Source: an uncultured Lachnospiraceae bacterium (GTDB lineage Bacteria; Bacillota; Clostridia; Lachnospirales; Lachnospiraceae). Taken from it: a stretch of 6,175 bases of DNA. The DNA is taken from positions 1 to 6,175 of the forward strand of contig CAMTBF010000237.1 of NCBI GenBank assembly GCA_947068385.1, in the 5' to 3' direction. A program made the translations under genes and the position numbers. Below the pieces are notes generated by a model. It was not told where the DNA came from and made no database searches. It saw only the letters and a program-made list of their open reading frames with translations. This document shows positions 1-5,234 of the stretch, in pieces (the stretch's first letter is position 1; each line of letters opens with the position of its first letter).

Positions 1-36
1 AAGTCTGAAGCTGCCAGAAAGCGCAAATATAATTAA
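1..36 (+). CDS. Possible C-terminal end of an upstream gene (partial)
   Basis: Reading from base 1, the frame encodes KSEAARKRKYN and stops at TAA (34-36). The lysine/arginine-rich tail is plausible for a protein end. A terminator-like hairpin starts nine bases after the stop, which is where one would expect it if a gene ended here. Eleven residues are too few to name a family, and another frame is also open through this stretch, so this is a tentative call resting mainly on the stop-then-hairpin arrangement. Confidence 0.3.
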   Translation, partial: KSEAARKRKYN

Positions 37-44
37 CCAGCTTG

Positions 45-75
45 TCCCCAGCCCTCCAAAGGCTGGGGATTTCGT
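45..75 (+). terminator. Terminator-like hairpin upstream of the dacF-like gene
   Basis: TCCCCAGCC (45-53) and GGCTGGGGA (61-69) form a perfect 9-bp stem with a 7-base loop. It is followed by a short, imperfect T-run (70-75, TTTCGT). The stem is strong, but the T-tract is weak for an intrinsic terminator. The position fits the end of an upstream plus-strand gene stopping at 36 and would insulate the carboxypeptidase gene. It could instead be a leader hairpin if transcription starts upstream of it. Confidence 0.5.
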
Positions 76-86
76 ATTCAGGAGAG

Positions 87-116
87 GCATATATCCGGCT
101 GCATTATCATATTCTA
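87..116 (+). promoter_or_regulatory. Speculative sporulation-sigma (SigG-like) promoter
   Basis: GCATA (87-91) fits the -35 element shared by forespore sigma factors (GHATR). Eighteen bases later TATTCTA (110-116) matches the B. subtilis SigG -10 consensus CATXHTA except at its first base. An overlapping reading, CATATTC (108-114), has 16-base spacing and one mismatch at its last base. No good sigma-A -35/-10 pair was found between 70 and 152. B. subtilis dacF is a forespore gene, which makes the match interesting, but such short motifs occur by chance. Confidence 0.25.
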
Positions 117-136
117 GTGACAAAGATATGGAATAT

Positions 137-140
137 GGAG
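137..140 (+). promoter_or_regulatory. Ribosome binding site of the dacF-like gene (long spacing)
   Basis: GGAG lies 12 bases before ATG 153, longer than usual. It is the only purine-rich element near this start. The in-frame ATG at 135 has no such site and would place extra residues before the signal peptide, so 153 remains the best start, with possibly modest initiation strength. Confidence 0.45.
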
Positions 141-152
141 TGTGGCATTTTT

Positions 153-1313
153 ATGTTGAGAAAGAAGTCTTTCGTGGCAGCCTTCCTGTCGCTCATGCTC
201 TTCCTTTCGGCGGCGCTGCCCGCAAGGGCCGAGGTGGCGATCTCCTCCCCCTCTGCGATCCTGATAGAGAGCTCCACCGGAGAGGTGATCTACGAGCTGA
301 ACTCCACGGAGCGCAGGAGCCCCGCCAGCATCACGAAGATCATGACGCTCCTGCTGACCTTCGAGGCCATCGACAGCGGCAGGATAAGCCTGACGGATCA
401 GGTGATCACCAGCGAGCATGCCAGTTCCATGGGCGGCTCCCAGGTGTACCTGGCGGAGGGGGAGACCCAGACCCTGGACACCATGATCAAATGCATCGCG
501 ATCTCCTCCGGCAATGACGCCAGCGTGGCCGTGGCGGAGCACATAGCGGGCAGCGAGGAGGCATTCGTGGCCCTGATGAACGAGAAGGCCGCGGAGCTTG
601 GCATGGTGGATACGCATTTCGAGGACTGCTGCGGCCTGAGCGACTCAGACAGCCATTACACCTCCGCAAAGGACGTGGCGATCATGTCCCGGGAGCTGAC
701 CACCAAATATCCGGACATCTTCCACTATACCACCATCTGGATGGAGGACATCACCCACGAGACCAGGCAGGGCACGTCGAGCTTCACCCTGAGCAGCACC
801 AACAAGCTGCTGAAGCAGTACCAGTGGACCACCGGGCTGAAGACGGGTTCTACGTCAAAGGCGAAATACTGCTTTTCCGCCACGGCGTCCAAGGACGGCA
901 TCGACCTGATCGCGGTGGTCATGGGCGCGCCGGATTACAAGACGCGCTTCGGGGACGCACAGACCCTCCTCACCTACGGCTTTGGCGTGTGCAACCTGTA
1001 CATAGACGAAAACCAGGAGCCGCTGGCCCCTCTGCCCGTGGAGGGCGGGGTATCGGAGCAGGCGGGCATCGCTTATCAGGGGGAATTCCGCTACCTGGAC
1101 ACGGCGGGCAACGACCTGGGGGCGGTGGAGAAGGTCCTGGAGCTGCCTGACGCGGTGCAGGCCCCCGTGGAGAAGGGGACGGAGGCCGGCAGGGCGCGGT
1201 ATCTGCTGAACGGCACGGAGATCGGCAGCGCTCCCGTCCTGTTTACGGAGGATGTGGAAAAGGCCGGCTATCCGGACTATCTCAAAAAAATATTTGGCTT
1301 TTTCCTTTTGTGA
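153..1313 (+). CDS. dacF: D-alanyl-D-alanine carboxypeptidase, DacF-like (PBP5 family, peptidase S11)
   Basis: This 386-residue enzyme removes the terminal D-Ala from peptidoglycan pentapeptides outside the cytoplasmic membrane, limiting cross-linking. Residues 1-26 are a signal peptide: basic LRKK, a hydrophobic core, and an AXA-type site PARA before E27. The three penicillin-binding motifs are present in order: SITK with nucleophile S59 and K62, SGN at 119-121, and KTG at 230-232. A PBP5 C-terminal beta domain follows from about 285 to 365. The protein ends in a short hydrophobic/amphipathic tail (YLKKIFGFFLL), a minimal version of the usual membrane anchor. The start at 153 is chosen because it gives the signal peptide; GGAG at 137-140 lies 12 bases upstream, a long spacing. 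Where many relatives have NPHGL, this protein has DCCGL (158-162). The dacF name is by similarity and the sporulation role is inferred; a vegetative dacA-like role is possible. Confidence 0.9.
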   Translation: MLRKKSFVAAFLSLMLFLSAALPARAEVAISSPSAILIESSTGEVIYELNSTERRSPASITKIMTLLLTFEAIDSGRISLTDQVITSEHASSMGGSQVYLAEGETQTLDTMIKCIAISSGNDASVAVAEHIAGSEEAFVALMNEKAAELGMVDTHFEDCCGLSDSDSHYTSAKDVAIMSRELTTKYPDIFHYTTIWMEDITHETRQGTSSFTLSSTNKLLKQYQWTTGLKTGSTSKAKYCFSATASKDGIDLIAVVMGAPDYKTRFGDAQTLLTYGFGVCNLYIDENQEPLAPLPVEGGVSEQAGIAYQGEFRYLDTAGNDLGAVEKVLELPDAVQAPVEKGTEAGRARYLLNGTEIGSAPVLFTEDVEKAGYPDYLKKIFGFFLL

Positions 1314-1318
1314 TTTTA

Positions 1319-1332
1319 TGCTATACTATACT
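1319..1332 (+). promoter_or_regulatory. Extended -10 promoter for the metallophosphoesterase gene
   Basis: TGCTATACT (1319-1327) is an extended -10 element: TG, one base, then TATACT, five of six matches to TATAAT. A second TATACT overlaps it at 1327-1332. The region 17 bases upstream is T-rich with no recognisable TTGACA, as is tolerated by extended -10 promoters. Transcription would begin near 1334, just after the carboxypeptidase stop codon, giving a leader of about 80 bases. Confidence 0.5.
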
Positions 1333-1353
1333 CTGGACTGCCAGGAAACAAAG

Positions 1354-1397
1354 GCCGGAGGGACGAATAGGGGGCAAGCGGCCCCCGTCCCTCCGGC
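1354..1397 (+). promoter_or_regulatory. Long leader hairpin upstream of the metallophosphoesterase start
   Basis: GCCGGAGGGACG (1354-1365) pairs perfectly with CGTCCCTCCGGC (1386-1397), a 12-bp GC-rich stem. Inside it GGGGC (1371-1375) can pair with GCCCC (1381-1385), leaving a five-base loop and a 5' bulge. No T-run follows on the plus strand, so it is not a typical terminator for this direction. It ends six bases before the ribosome binding site of the next gene, so it sits in the mRNA leader. It may stabilise the 5' end, attenuate transcription or gate translation. Read on the minus strand, a T-rich stretch follows, but no minus-strand gene lies nearby. Confidence 0.7.
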
Positions 1398-1403
1398 GGA
1401 TTC

Positions 1404-1413
1404 AGGAAAGGGG
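1404..1413 (+). promoter_or_regulatory. Ribosome binding site that fixes the metallophosphoesterase start
   Basis: AGGAAAGGGG ends four bases before ATG 1418. It is the strongest such site near the 5' end of this reading frame and supports 1418 over the GTG at 1310, which overlaps the previous gene's stop and would translate through the leader hairpin. Confidence 0.8.
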
Positions 1414-1417
1414 CTTC

Positions 1418-2293
1418 ATGACAGATATCTTGTTCACTATCATCGTGACAGCGGCAATGGCGCTGTTCTGGGTGATGCTTTATGATACGAACCGCTTCGT
1501 GGTCAGGAACCATGTGGTGACGGACCCGCGGATCAGGCGGGACTGCAGGGCGGTCCTTCTGACGGACCTGCACAATAAGTGTTACGGAAAGGGGAATGAA
1601 CGGCTCCTGGCGGCCATCCGCAGCCAGAAGCCCGATTTCATCCTCATAGCGGGGGATCTGATCACCGCCAACACCAAGGCCCCCCTGGAGCCTGCGCTGG
1701 AGCTTCTGGGGAATCTGGCCCGGGAATACCCCGTCTACTATGCCAACGGGAACCATGAGCAGCGCCTGCGGCTGTCCCCCGGGCATTACGGAAAGATGGA
1801 AAAGCAGTACAGGAAGGCCCTGAAAAGGATAGGCGTAGAGCCTATGCGGAACAGCCATGTGGACCTGCCGGAATACGGGCTGGCCGTCTATGGCGCCGAA
1901 ATCGACATGGAGTATTACAAACGCTTCCGGATGAAGCAGATGCCGCCCGACTATCTCCCCCGCATTTTGGGACAGGCCCCCGGGGACGCGTACACGGTGC
2001 TGCTGGCCCACAATCCGGACTACTTCCCCCGGTACGCCGCCTGGGGCGCGGACCTGACGCTGTCCGGGCATGTGCACGGAGGCGTGGCGCGGGTGCCGTT
2101 CTGGGGAAAGGGCGTGCTGTCCCCCGCCTGGCACTTCTTCCCGAAATACGACGGAGGCGTCTTCCGTGAGGGGGAGGCTGTGATGGTGCTGGGCAGGGGC
2201 CTGGGAAGCCACACCATCCCCGTGCGCGCCTTCAATCCGGGGGAACTGTGGGTGCTGGACTTCCGGCCCGGGGAAACAGACGTTCTTTCTTGA
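1418..2293 (+). CDS. Membrane-anchored calcineurin-like metallophosphoesterase (YkuE/YaeI type)
   Basis: This 291-residue protein is a two-metal phosphoesterase. The family signatures occur in order: DLH (50-52), GD (79-80), GNHE (111-114), a lone histidine in LLAHNPD (H198), and GHVHGG (217-222). These supply the metal ligands and the phosphate-binding histidine. Residues 4-21 form one hydrophobic segment with no twin-arginine motif and no clear signal peptidase site, so the protein is probably membrane-anchored. Arginines cluster just after the segment (R26, R30, R38, R40, R41), and the positive-inside rule would then place the catalytic domain in the cytoplasm. The family includes YaeI and YkuE; B. 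subtilis YkuE is a Tat-exported cell-wall protein, so the location here may differ. Substrate is unknown; a lipid- or envelope-linked phosphodiester is possible given the neighbouring wall enzymes, but this is inference. It has its own promoter and a structured leader. Confidence 0.88.
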   Translation: MTDILFTIIVTAAMALFWVMLYDTNRFVVRNHVVTDPRIRRDCRAVLLTDLHNKCYGKGNERLLAAIRSQKPDFILIAGDLITANTKAPLEPALELLGNLAREYPVYYANGNHEQRLRLSPGHYGKMEKQYRKALKRIGVEPMRNSHVDLPEYGLAVYGAEIDMEYYKRFRMKQMPPDYLPRILGQAPGDAYTVLLAHNPDYFPRYAAWGADLTLSGHVHGGVARVPFWGKGVLSPAWHFFPKYDGGVFREGEAVMVLGRGLGSHTIPVRAFNPGELWVLDFRPGETDVLS

Positions 2294-2318
2294 AAAGCCG
2301 GGGCAAAAGAGGTAAAAT
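2290..2318 (+). promoter_or_regulatory. Sigma-A type promoter of the scpAB operon
   Basis: TTGAAA (2290-2295) and TAAAAT (2313-2318) are separated by exactly 17 bases. Each hexamer matches the housekeeping consensus at five of six positions (TTGACA, TATAAT). The -35 box overlaps the metallophosphoesterase stop codon (2291-2293). Transcription would start near 2325, giving a leader of about 50 bases. This is the best promoter match in the window and suggests scpAB is transcribed independently of the upstream gene. Confidence 0.75.
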
Positions 2319-2326
2319 AGTACTCC

Positions 2327-2358
2327 GGGCCAGTGGAAATGCGTTCCAAATAATGCCC
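2327..2358 (+). promoter_or_regulatory. Weak stem-loop in the scpA leader
   Basis: TGGAA (2334-2338) and TTCCA (2344-2348) form a 5-bp stem with a five-base loop. GGGC (2327-2330) can pair with GCCC (2355-2358) around it. The structure would lie at the extreme 5' end of the mRNA predicted from the promoter and would bury the alternative ATG at 2353, favouring ATG 2374. The stems are short, so this is only suggestive. Confidence 0.3.
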
Positions 2359-2373
2359 CCAAGCGAGGAGACA

Positions 2374-3126
2374 ATGGCGATACCGATAAAGCTGGAAAAC
2401 TTCGAAGGCCCCCTGGACCTTCTGCTTCATCTGATCGAAAAGAATAAGATCGACATCTATGACATCCCCATCGTGGAGATCACGGCTCAGTATCTGGACT
2501 ACATCAAGCAGATGGAGACGGACGACATGAACGTGATGAGCGAGTTCCTGGTGATGGCGGCTACCCTAATCGACATCAAGTGCAGGATGCTGCTCCCCAA
2601 GGAGGTGGACGAGACCGGCGAGGAGGAGGACCCCAGGGCCGAGCTGGTGCAGAAGCTTTTGGAGTACAAGCTATATAAATACATGTCCCTGGAGCTGCGG
2701 GACCGCCAGGTGGACGCGGCCAAGAACCTCTACCGGGAGCAGAAGCTCCCGCCGGAGGTGGCATTGTACAAGCCCCCGCTGGACTACGGCCAGCTCATCG
2801 GCGATATGACGCTGAACCGCCTGCACGAAATCTTCAAGACGATCATCCGCCGCCAGGAGGACAAGATAGACCCCATCCGGAGCCGCTACGGCAACATCGA
2901 AAAGGAAGAGATCGACATGGACGTGAAGCTCCTCTATGTGGAGGCCTACTCCCGGGAGCACAGGCAGTTCAGCTTCCGGAGGCTCCTGGAGAAGCAGGCC
3001 AGCAAGATGGAGATCATCGTCACCTTCCTGATCGTCCTGGAGCTGATGAAGACAGGGCGCATCACCATCAGCCAGGAGCATATCTTCGACGACATCATGA
3101 TTACATGGCTGCCTGCTTCGGCATAG
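2374..3126 (+). CDS. scpA: Segregation and condensation protein A (kleisin ScpA)
   Basis: ScpA is the kleisin that bridges the SMC ATPase heads and binds ScpB, forming the condensin complex that compacts and segregates the nucleoid. The 250-residue product is of normal family length. The N-terminus carries the hallmark FEGPLDLLLHLIEKNKIDIYDI (residues 10-31), then the helical region that contacts the SMC neck. An acidic linker lies at 78-90 (DETGEEEDPRAE region), followed by a middle region that in the family binds the ScpB dimer. The C-terminal winged helix (about 170-250) includes VTFLIVLELMKTGRI and ends at DIMITW. Start 2374 begins at the conserved MAIPIKLENF. GAGGAG (2365-2370) lies just three bases upstream, a tight spacing; the in-frame ATG at 2353 lacks a ribosome binding site. 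It is co-directional with scpB after a 45-base gap, and the two are probably one operon from the promoter at 2290-2318. Confidence 0.97.
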   Translation: MAIPIKLENFEGPLDLLLHLIEKNKIDIYDIPIVEITAQYLDYIKQMETDDMNVMSEFLVMAATLIDIKCRMLLPKEVDETGEEEDPRAELVQKLLEYKLYKYMSLELRDRQVDAAKNLYREQKLPPEVALYKPPLDYGQLIGDMTLNRLHEIFKTIIRRQEDKIDPIRSRYGNIEKEEIDMDVKLLYVEAYSREHRQFSFRRLLEKQASKMEIIVTFLIVLELMKTGRITISQEHIFDDIMITWLPASA

Positions 3127-3141
3127 GCAGGCCGTGGAGGC

Positions 3142-3165
3142 GGGAAGGGCCTGGGAGGGAAAGGG
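3142..3165 (+). promoter_or_regulatory. Five G-runs over the scpB ribosome binding site (putative G-quadruplex)
   Basis: Five GGG tracts occur at 3142-3144, 3147-3149, 3153-3155, 3157-3159 and 3163-3165, separated by 2, 3, 1 and 3 bases. Any four consecutive tracts satisfy the standard G3 quadruplex pattern with short loops. The last two tracts are also the Shine-Dalgarno sequence of scpB; AAGGG (3161-3165) lies six bases before ATG 3172. The motif is on the coding strand, so it could fold in the mRNA and mask the ribosome binding site. Folding is predicted from pattern only. Confidence 0.5.
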
Positions 3166-3171
3166 TTTGGA

Positions 3172-3741
3172 ATGAAAAGGACAAGGGCAGAAGCGGTCAT
3201 CGAGGCGGTGCTGTTCACCATGGGGGAATCCGTGGAGATCAGCCGCCTGGCCGATGTGATAGAAGAGGACGTGAAGACGCTGAAGGAGATCCTGAAAGGC
3301 ATGGAGGAGCGTTATGCCAGGGAGGACAGGGGCATCACGCTGGTGCGGTTCGAGGATTCCGTCCAGCTGTGCACCAAGGAGGACATGTACGAATATCTGG
3401 TGAAGATCGCCAAGGTGCCGAAGAAGATGAGTCTCACCGACACGGTGCTGGAGACCCTCTCCATCATCGCCTACAAGCAGCCCGTGACCAGGGCGGAGAT
3501 AGAGCGGGTCAGGGGCGTCAACTGCGACCATGCCATCAACAAGCTGCTGGAATACGACCTGATCACGGAGCTGGGGAGGCTGGACGCGCCGGGCAGGCCC
3601 CTGCTCTTCGGCACCACGGAGCAGTTCCTGCGCTGCTTTGGCGTAGGGAAGCTGGAGGAGCTGCCGGAGCTGAACCCTGTCCAGATAGAGGAGTTCAAGC
3701 AGCAGGCCGAGGCCGAGGTGCAGCTCCAGCTGGATGTCTGA
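3172..3741 (+). CDS. scpB: Segregation and condensation protein B (ScpB)
   Basis: ScpB forms a dimer that binds the central part of ScpA and regulates the SMC ATPase cycle in chromosome segregation. The 189-residue product matches the usual family length. It contains two winged-helix domains: the first spans about residues 5-80 (AVIEAVLFTMGESVEISRL at 8-26), and the second about 86-160 holds the family signature LSIIAYKQPVTRAEIERVRG (96-115), followed by GRPLLFGTTEQFL (141-153). The C-terminal tail (about 165-189) is Glu/Gln-rich and variable, as is typical. Start 3172 follows a very G-rich stretch with AAGGG at 6-base spacing; this stretch may fold (see the G-run feature). The gene is the second of the scpAB operon. 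A 76-base AT-richer gap separates it from the dacB-like gene, and no terminator hairpin was found there, so readthrough is possible. Confidence 0.97.
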   Translation: MKRTRAEAVIEAVLFTMGESVEISRLADVIEEDVKTLKEILKGMEERYAREDRGITLVRFEDSVQLCTKEDMYEYLVKIAKVPKKMSLTDTVLETLSIIAYKQPVTRAEIERVRGVNCDHAINKLLEYDLITELGRLDAPGRPLLFGTTEQFLRCFGVGKLEELPELNPVQIEEFKQQAEAEVQLQLDV

Positions 3742-3760
3742 GATTGGGACATGCCCCCGA

Positions 3761-3790
3761 ACATAAAACGGAAACAAAGCCTCATATATT
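3761..3790 (+). promoter_or_regulatory. Speculative SigE-like promoter ahead of the dacB-like gene
   Basis: CATATATT (3783-3790) matches the B. subtilis mother-cell SigE -10 consensus CATACANT except at one position. Fifteen bases upstream ACATAAA (3761-3767) shares only the ATA core and one flanking base with the -35 consensus KMATATT. CATATATTA also fits the SigK -10 pattern, but no AC lies at the SigK -35 distance. B. subtilis dacB is SigE-controlled, which makes the match worth noting. A chance hit in an AT-rich gap is quite possible, and no convincing sigma-A pair was seen. Confidence 0.25.
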
Positions 3791-3817
3791 ATTAAAAATC
3801 CCATTGGAAGTAAGACC

Positions 3818-5197
3818 ATGAAAATGCGGATGAAGAAAATAATAGGAGGCTTTTTCTGCGCCTGCTGCCTGCTGCTCTCGGACGCAGGCCTTCGGGCGGA
3901 CGCGGCGGAGGGCGCCCCCGGGGAGCTGTACGCCACCGCCGCGGTCCTGATGGACGCCGATTCCGGGCGGGTGCTATACGGCAAGAACGAGGAAGCCGTC
4001 ATGGCCATGGCCAGCACCACGAAGATCATGACCTGCATCCTGGTCCTGGAGAACGCCTCCCCCGACGAGACCCTCACCGTGTCCGCCTATGCCGCCAGCA
4101 TGCCCAAGGTCAAGCTGTACATACAAAAGGGGGAGCAGTACACCGTCCGCGACCTGCTGCACTCCCTGATGCTGGAATCCCATAACGACACGGCGGTGGC
4201 CCTGGCCGAATACATAGGCAAGCGGCATCTGCCGGAGCAGCTCCGGGATAAGGACACCTCTGAATATACGGCGGAGGAGAGCAAGGCGGCCGTGGCGGCC
4301 TTCGCGGCCCTGATGAACCGGAAGGCGGCGGAGCTGGGCTGTGAGGACACCTGGTTCATCACGCCCAACGGCCTGGACGCCACCGAGACGCTTAGGCTTG
4401 CGGACGGCAGCACGGTGCAGAAGGAGCACTGCACCACGGCCAGGGAGCTGGCCAGGATTCTGGCATACTGCATCCGGCAGTCGCCCAAGAGCCAGGAGTT
4501 CCTGGACATCACAAGGGCCCCGAGCTACGGCTTTTCCGCCAATGGGCGCAGCTTCTCCTGCACCAACCACAATGCCTTCCTCACCATGATGGACGGGGCC
4601 CTCACCGGGAAGACCGGGTTCACCAACAAGGCCGGGTACTGTTACGTGGGCGCGCTGGAGCGGGACGGCAGGACATTCGTGGTGGCGCTGCTGGCCTGCG
4701 GCTGGCCCAACAACAAGGGCTATAAATGGACGGACACCCGCAAGCTCATGCAGTACGGCATCGACAATTATTTCTACAGGAGCTTTGGCCAGGAGGGCAT
4801 CGCCTTTGACGAGAGCAGGCTGAAGCCCATCCCCGTGCGGAATGGCCAGACGGAGGTGCTGAACGCAGTTGCCTATACAGATGTAGTAATTTCCGGAGGG
4901 ACAGAGGGACAGAATGGCGGCCCCGGCCAGGGCGATGGCGAAGCGATGGCGGAGGAGGGCGGCAGGGGCCTGGACGGGCTGCTCCTGCGCCCGGACGAGG
5001 AGATCCGGGTAAGGTACAGCGTGAAGGACTCCCTGACGGCCCCTGTGAAGCCGGGCACCGTGGTCGGAAGCGTGGAATACTCCGTGGACGGCATCCTGTA
5101 CAGACGGGAGAGCATCGTCACCGAGGACGCGGTGGAGGCCATCGACCTCAGATGGTGCGCCGAGCAGATCTGGCGGCGCTTCCTGTGCTCGGGATGA
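3818..5197 (+). CDS. dacB: D-alanyl-D-alanine carboxypeptidase, DacB-like (peptidase S11)
   Basis: This 459-residue secreted penicillin-binding protein cleaves the terminal D-Ala from peptidoglycan stem peptides. Residues 1-30 form a signal peptide (basic start, hydrophobic IIGGFFCACCLLL, probable cleavage near ADA at 27-29). The active-site motifs are STTK (S66, K69), SHN (121-123) and KTG (265-267). Between SHN and the conserved ALMNRKAAELG helix sits a charged insert (about 135-160) absent from the DacF-like paralogue upstream. The C-terminal PBP5-type domain (about 330-435) is interrupted by a Gly/Glu-rich linker at 360-386. The end, DLRWCAEQIWRRFLCSG, looks like an amphipathic membrane anchor. 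Start 3818 has GGAAG seven bases upstream; ATGs at 3824 and 3830 are less well placed. Its position after scpAB mirrors B. subtilis dacB, which trims spore cortex; sporulation function is inferred. The product has many cysteines, including C73, C175, C205, C218, C248, C275 and C294. Confidence 0.92.
   Translation: MKMRMKKIIGGFFCACCLLLSDAGLRADAAEGAPGELYATAAVLMDADSGRVLYGKNEEAVMAMASTTKIMTCILVLENASPDETLTVSAYAASMPKVKLYIQKGEQYTVRDLLHSLMLESHNDTAVALAEYIGKRHLPEQLRDKDTSEYTAEESKAAVAAFAALMNRKAAELGCEDTWFITPNGLDATETLRLADGSTVQKEHCTTARELARILAYCIRQSPKSQEFLDITRAPSYGFSANGRSFSCTNHNAFLTMMDGALTGKTGFTNKAGYCYVGALERDGRTFVVALLACGWPNNKGYKWTDTRKLMQYGIDNYFYRSFGQEGIAFDESRLKPIPVRNGQTEVLNAVAYTDVVISGGTEGQNGGPGQGDGEAMAEEGGRGLDGLLLRPDEEIRVRYSVKDSLTAPVKPGTVVGSVEYSVDGILYRRESIVTEDAVEAIDLRWCAEQIWRRFLCSG
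4896..4911 (+). repeat. Tandem 8-base repeat inside the dacB-like gene
   Basis: GAGGGACA occurs twice in direct succession (4896-4903 and 4904-4911). It falls in the codons for the Gly-rich linker (about residues 360-365). Eight is not a multiple of three, so loss or gain of one unit would shift the frame and remove the C-terminal domain remainder and the membrane anchor. Confidence 0.8.
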
Positions 5198-5209
5198 CGG
5201 CGGCGAAAG

Positions 5210-5230
5210 AGGCTGCCTGCGCGGCGGCCT
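5210..5230. terminator. Possible bidirectional hairpin between convergent genes
   Basis: AGGCTGCC (5210-5217) can pair with GGCGGCCT (5223-5230) through eight pairs including one G-T wobble, with a five-base loop. It lies in the 37-base gap between the two convergent stop codons, where a shared terminator is expected. Neither strand has a real T-run after the stem (the minus strand has only CTTTC), so factor-independent termination would be weak. Confidence 0.35.
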
Positions 5231-5234
5231 GGCT

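Noticed and set aside
42..152. Extension of the DacF-like protein upstream of ATG 153.
   Set aside because: It would start inside the terminator-like hairpin and bury the signal peptide behind 37 extra residues.
1283..1309. A-run then T-rich stretch at the end of the DacF-like gene, considered as a terminator.
   Set aside because: There is no GC-rich stem before the T-rich part; it is explained by codons for the KKIFGFFLL tail and as upstream DNA of the extended -10 promoter.
1310..1417. N-terminal extension of the metallophosphoesterase from GTG 1310, overlapping the previous stop codon.
   Set aside because: It would translate through the -10 element and the perfect leader hairpin, has no ribosome binding site, and puts 36 residues of unlikely composition before the hydrophobic segment. 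ATG 1418 has a strong site.
2248..2373. Upstream extension of ScpA (from 2248 or 2353).
   Set aside because: ScpA proteins begin at the conserved MAIPIKLENF-type sequence; the upstream region contains the promoter and overlaps the phosphoesterase end. ATG 2353 has no ribosome binding site.
1316..2374. Long minus-strand open frame opposite the metallophosphoesterase.
   Set aside because: It is a GC-driven shadow, rich in His, Pro, Gly and Arg, with no domain, and the plus strand carries a full catalytic motif set.
3105..3821. Plus-strand open frame overlapping scpB in another frame.
   Set aside because: Its translation is Gly/Arg/Ala-rich low complexity, while the overlapping ScpB frame has complete family motifs.
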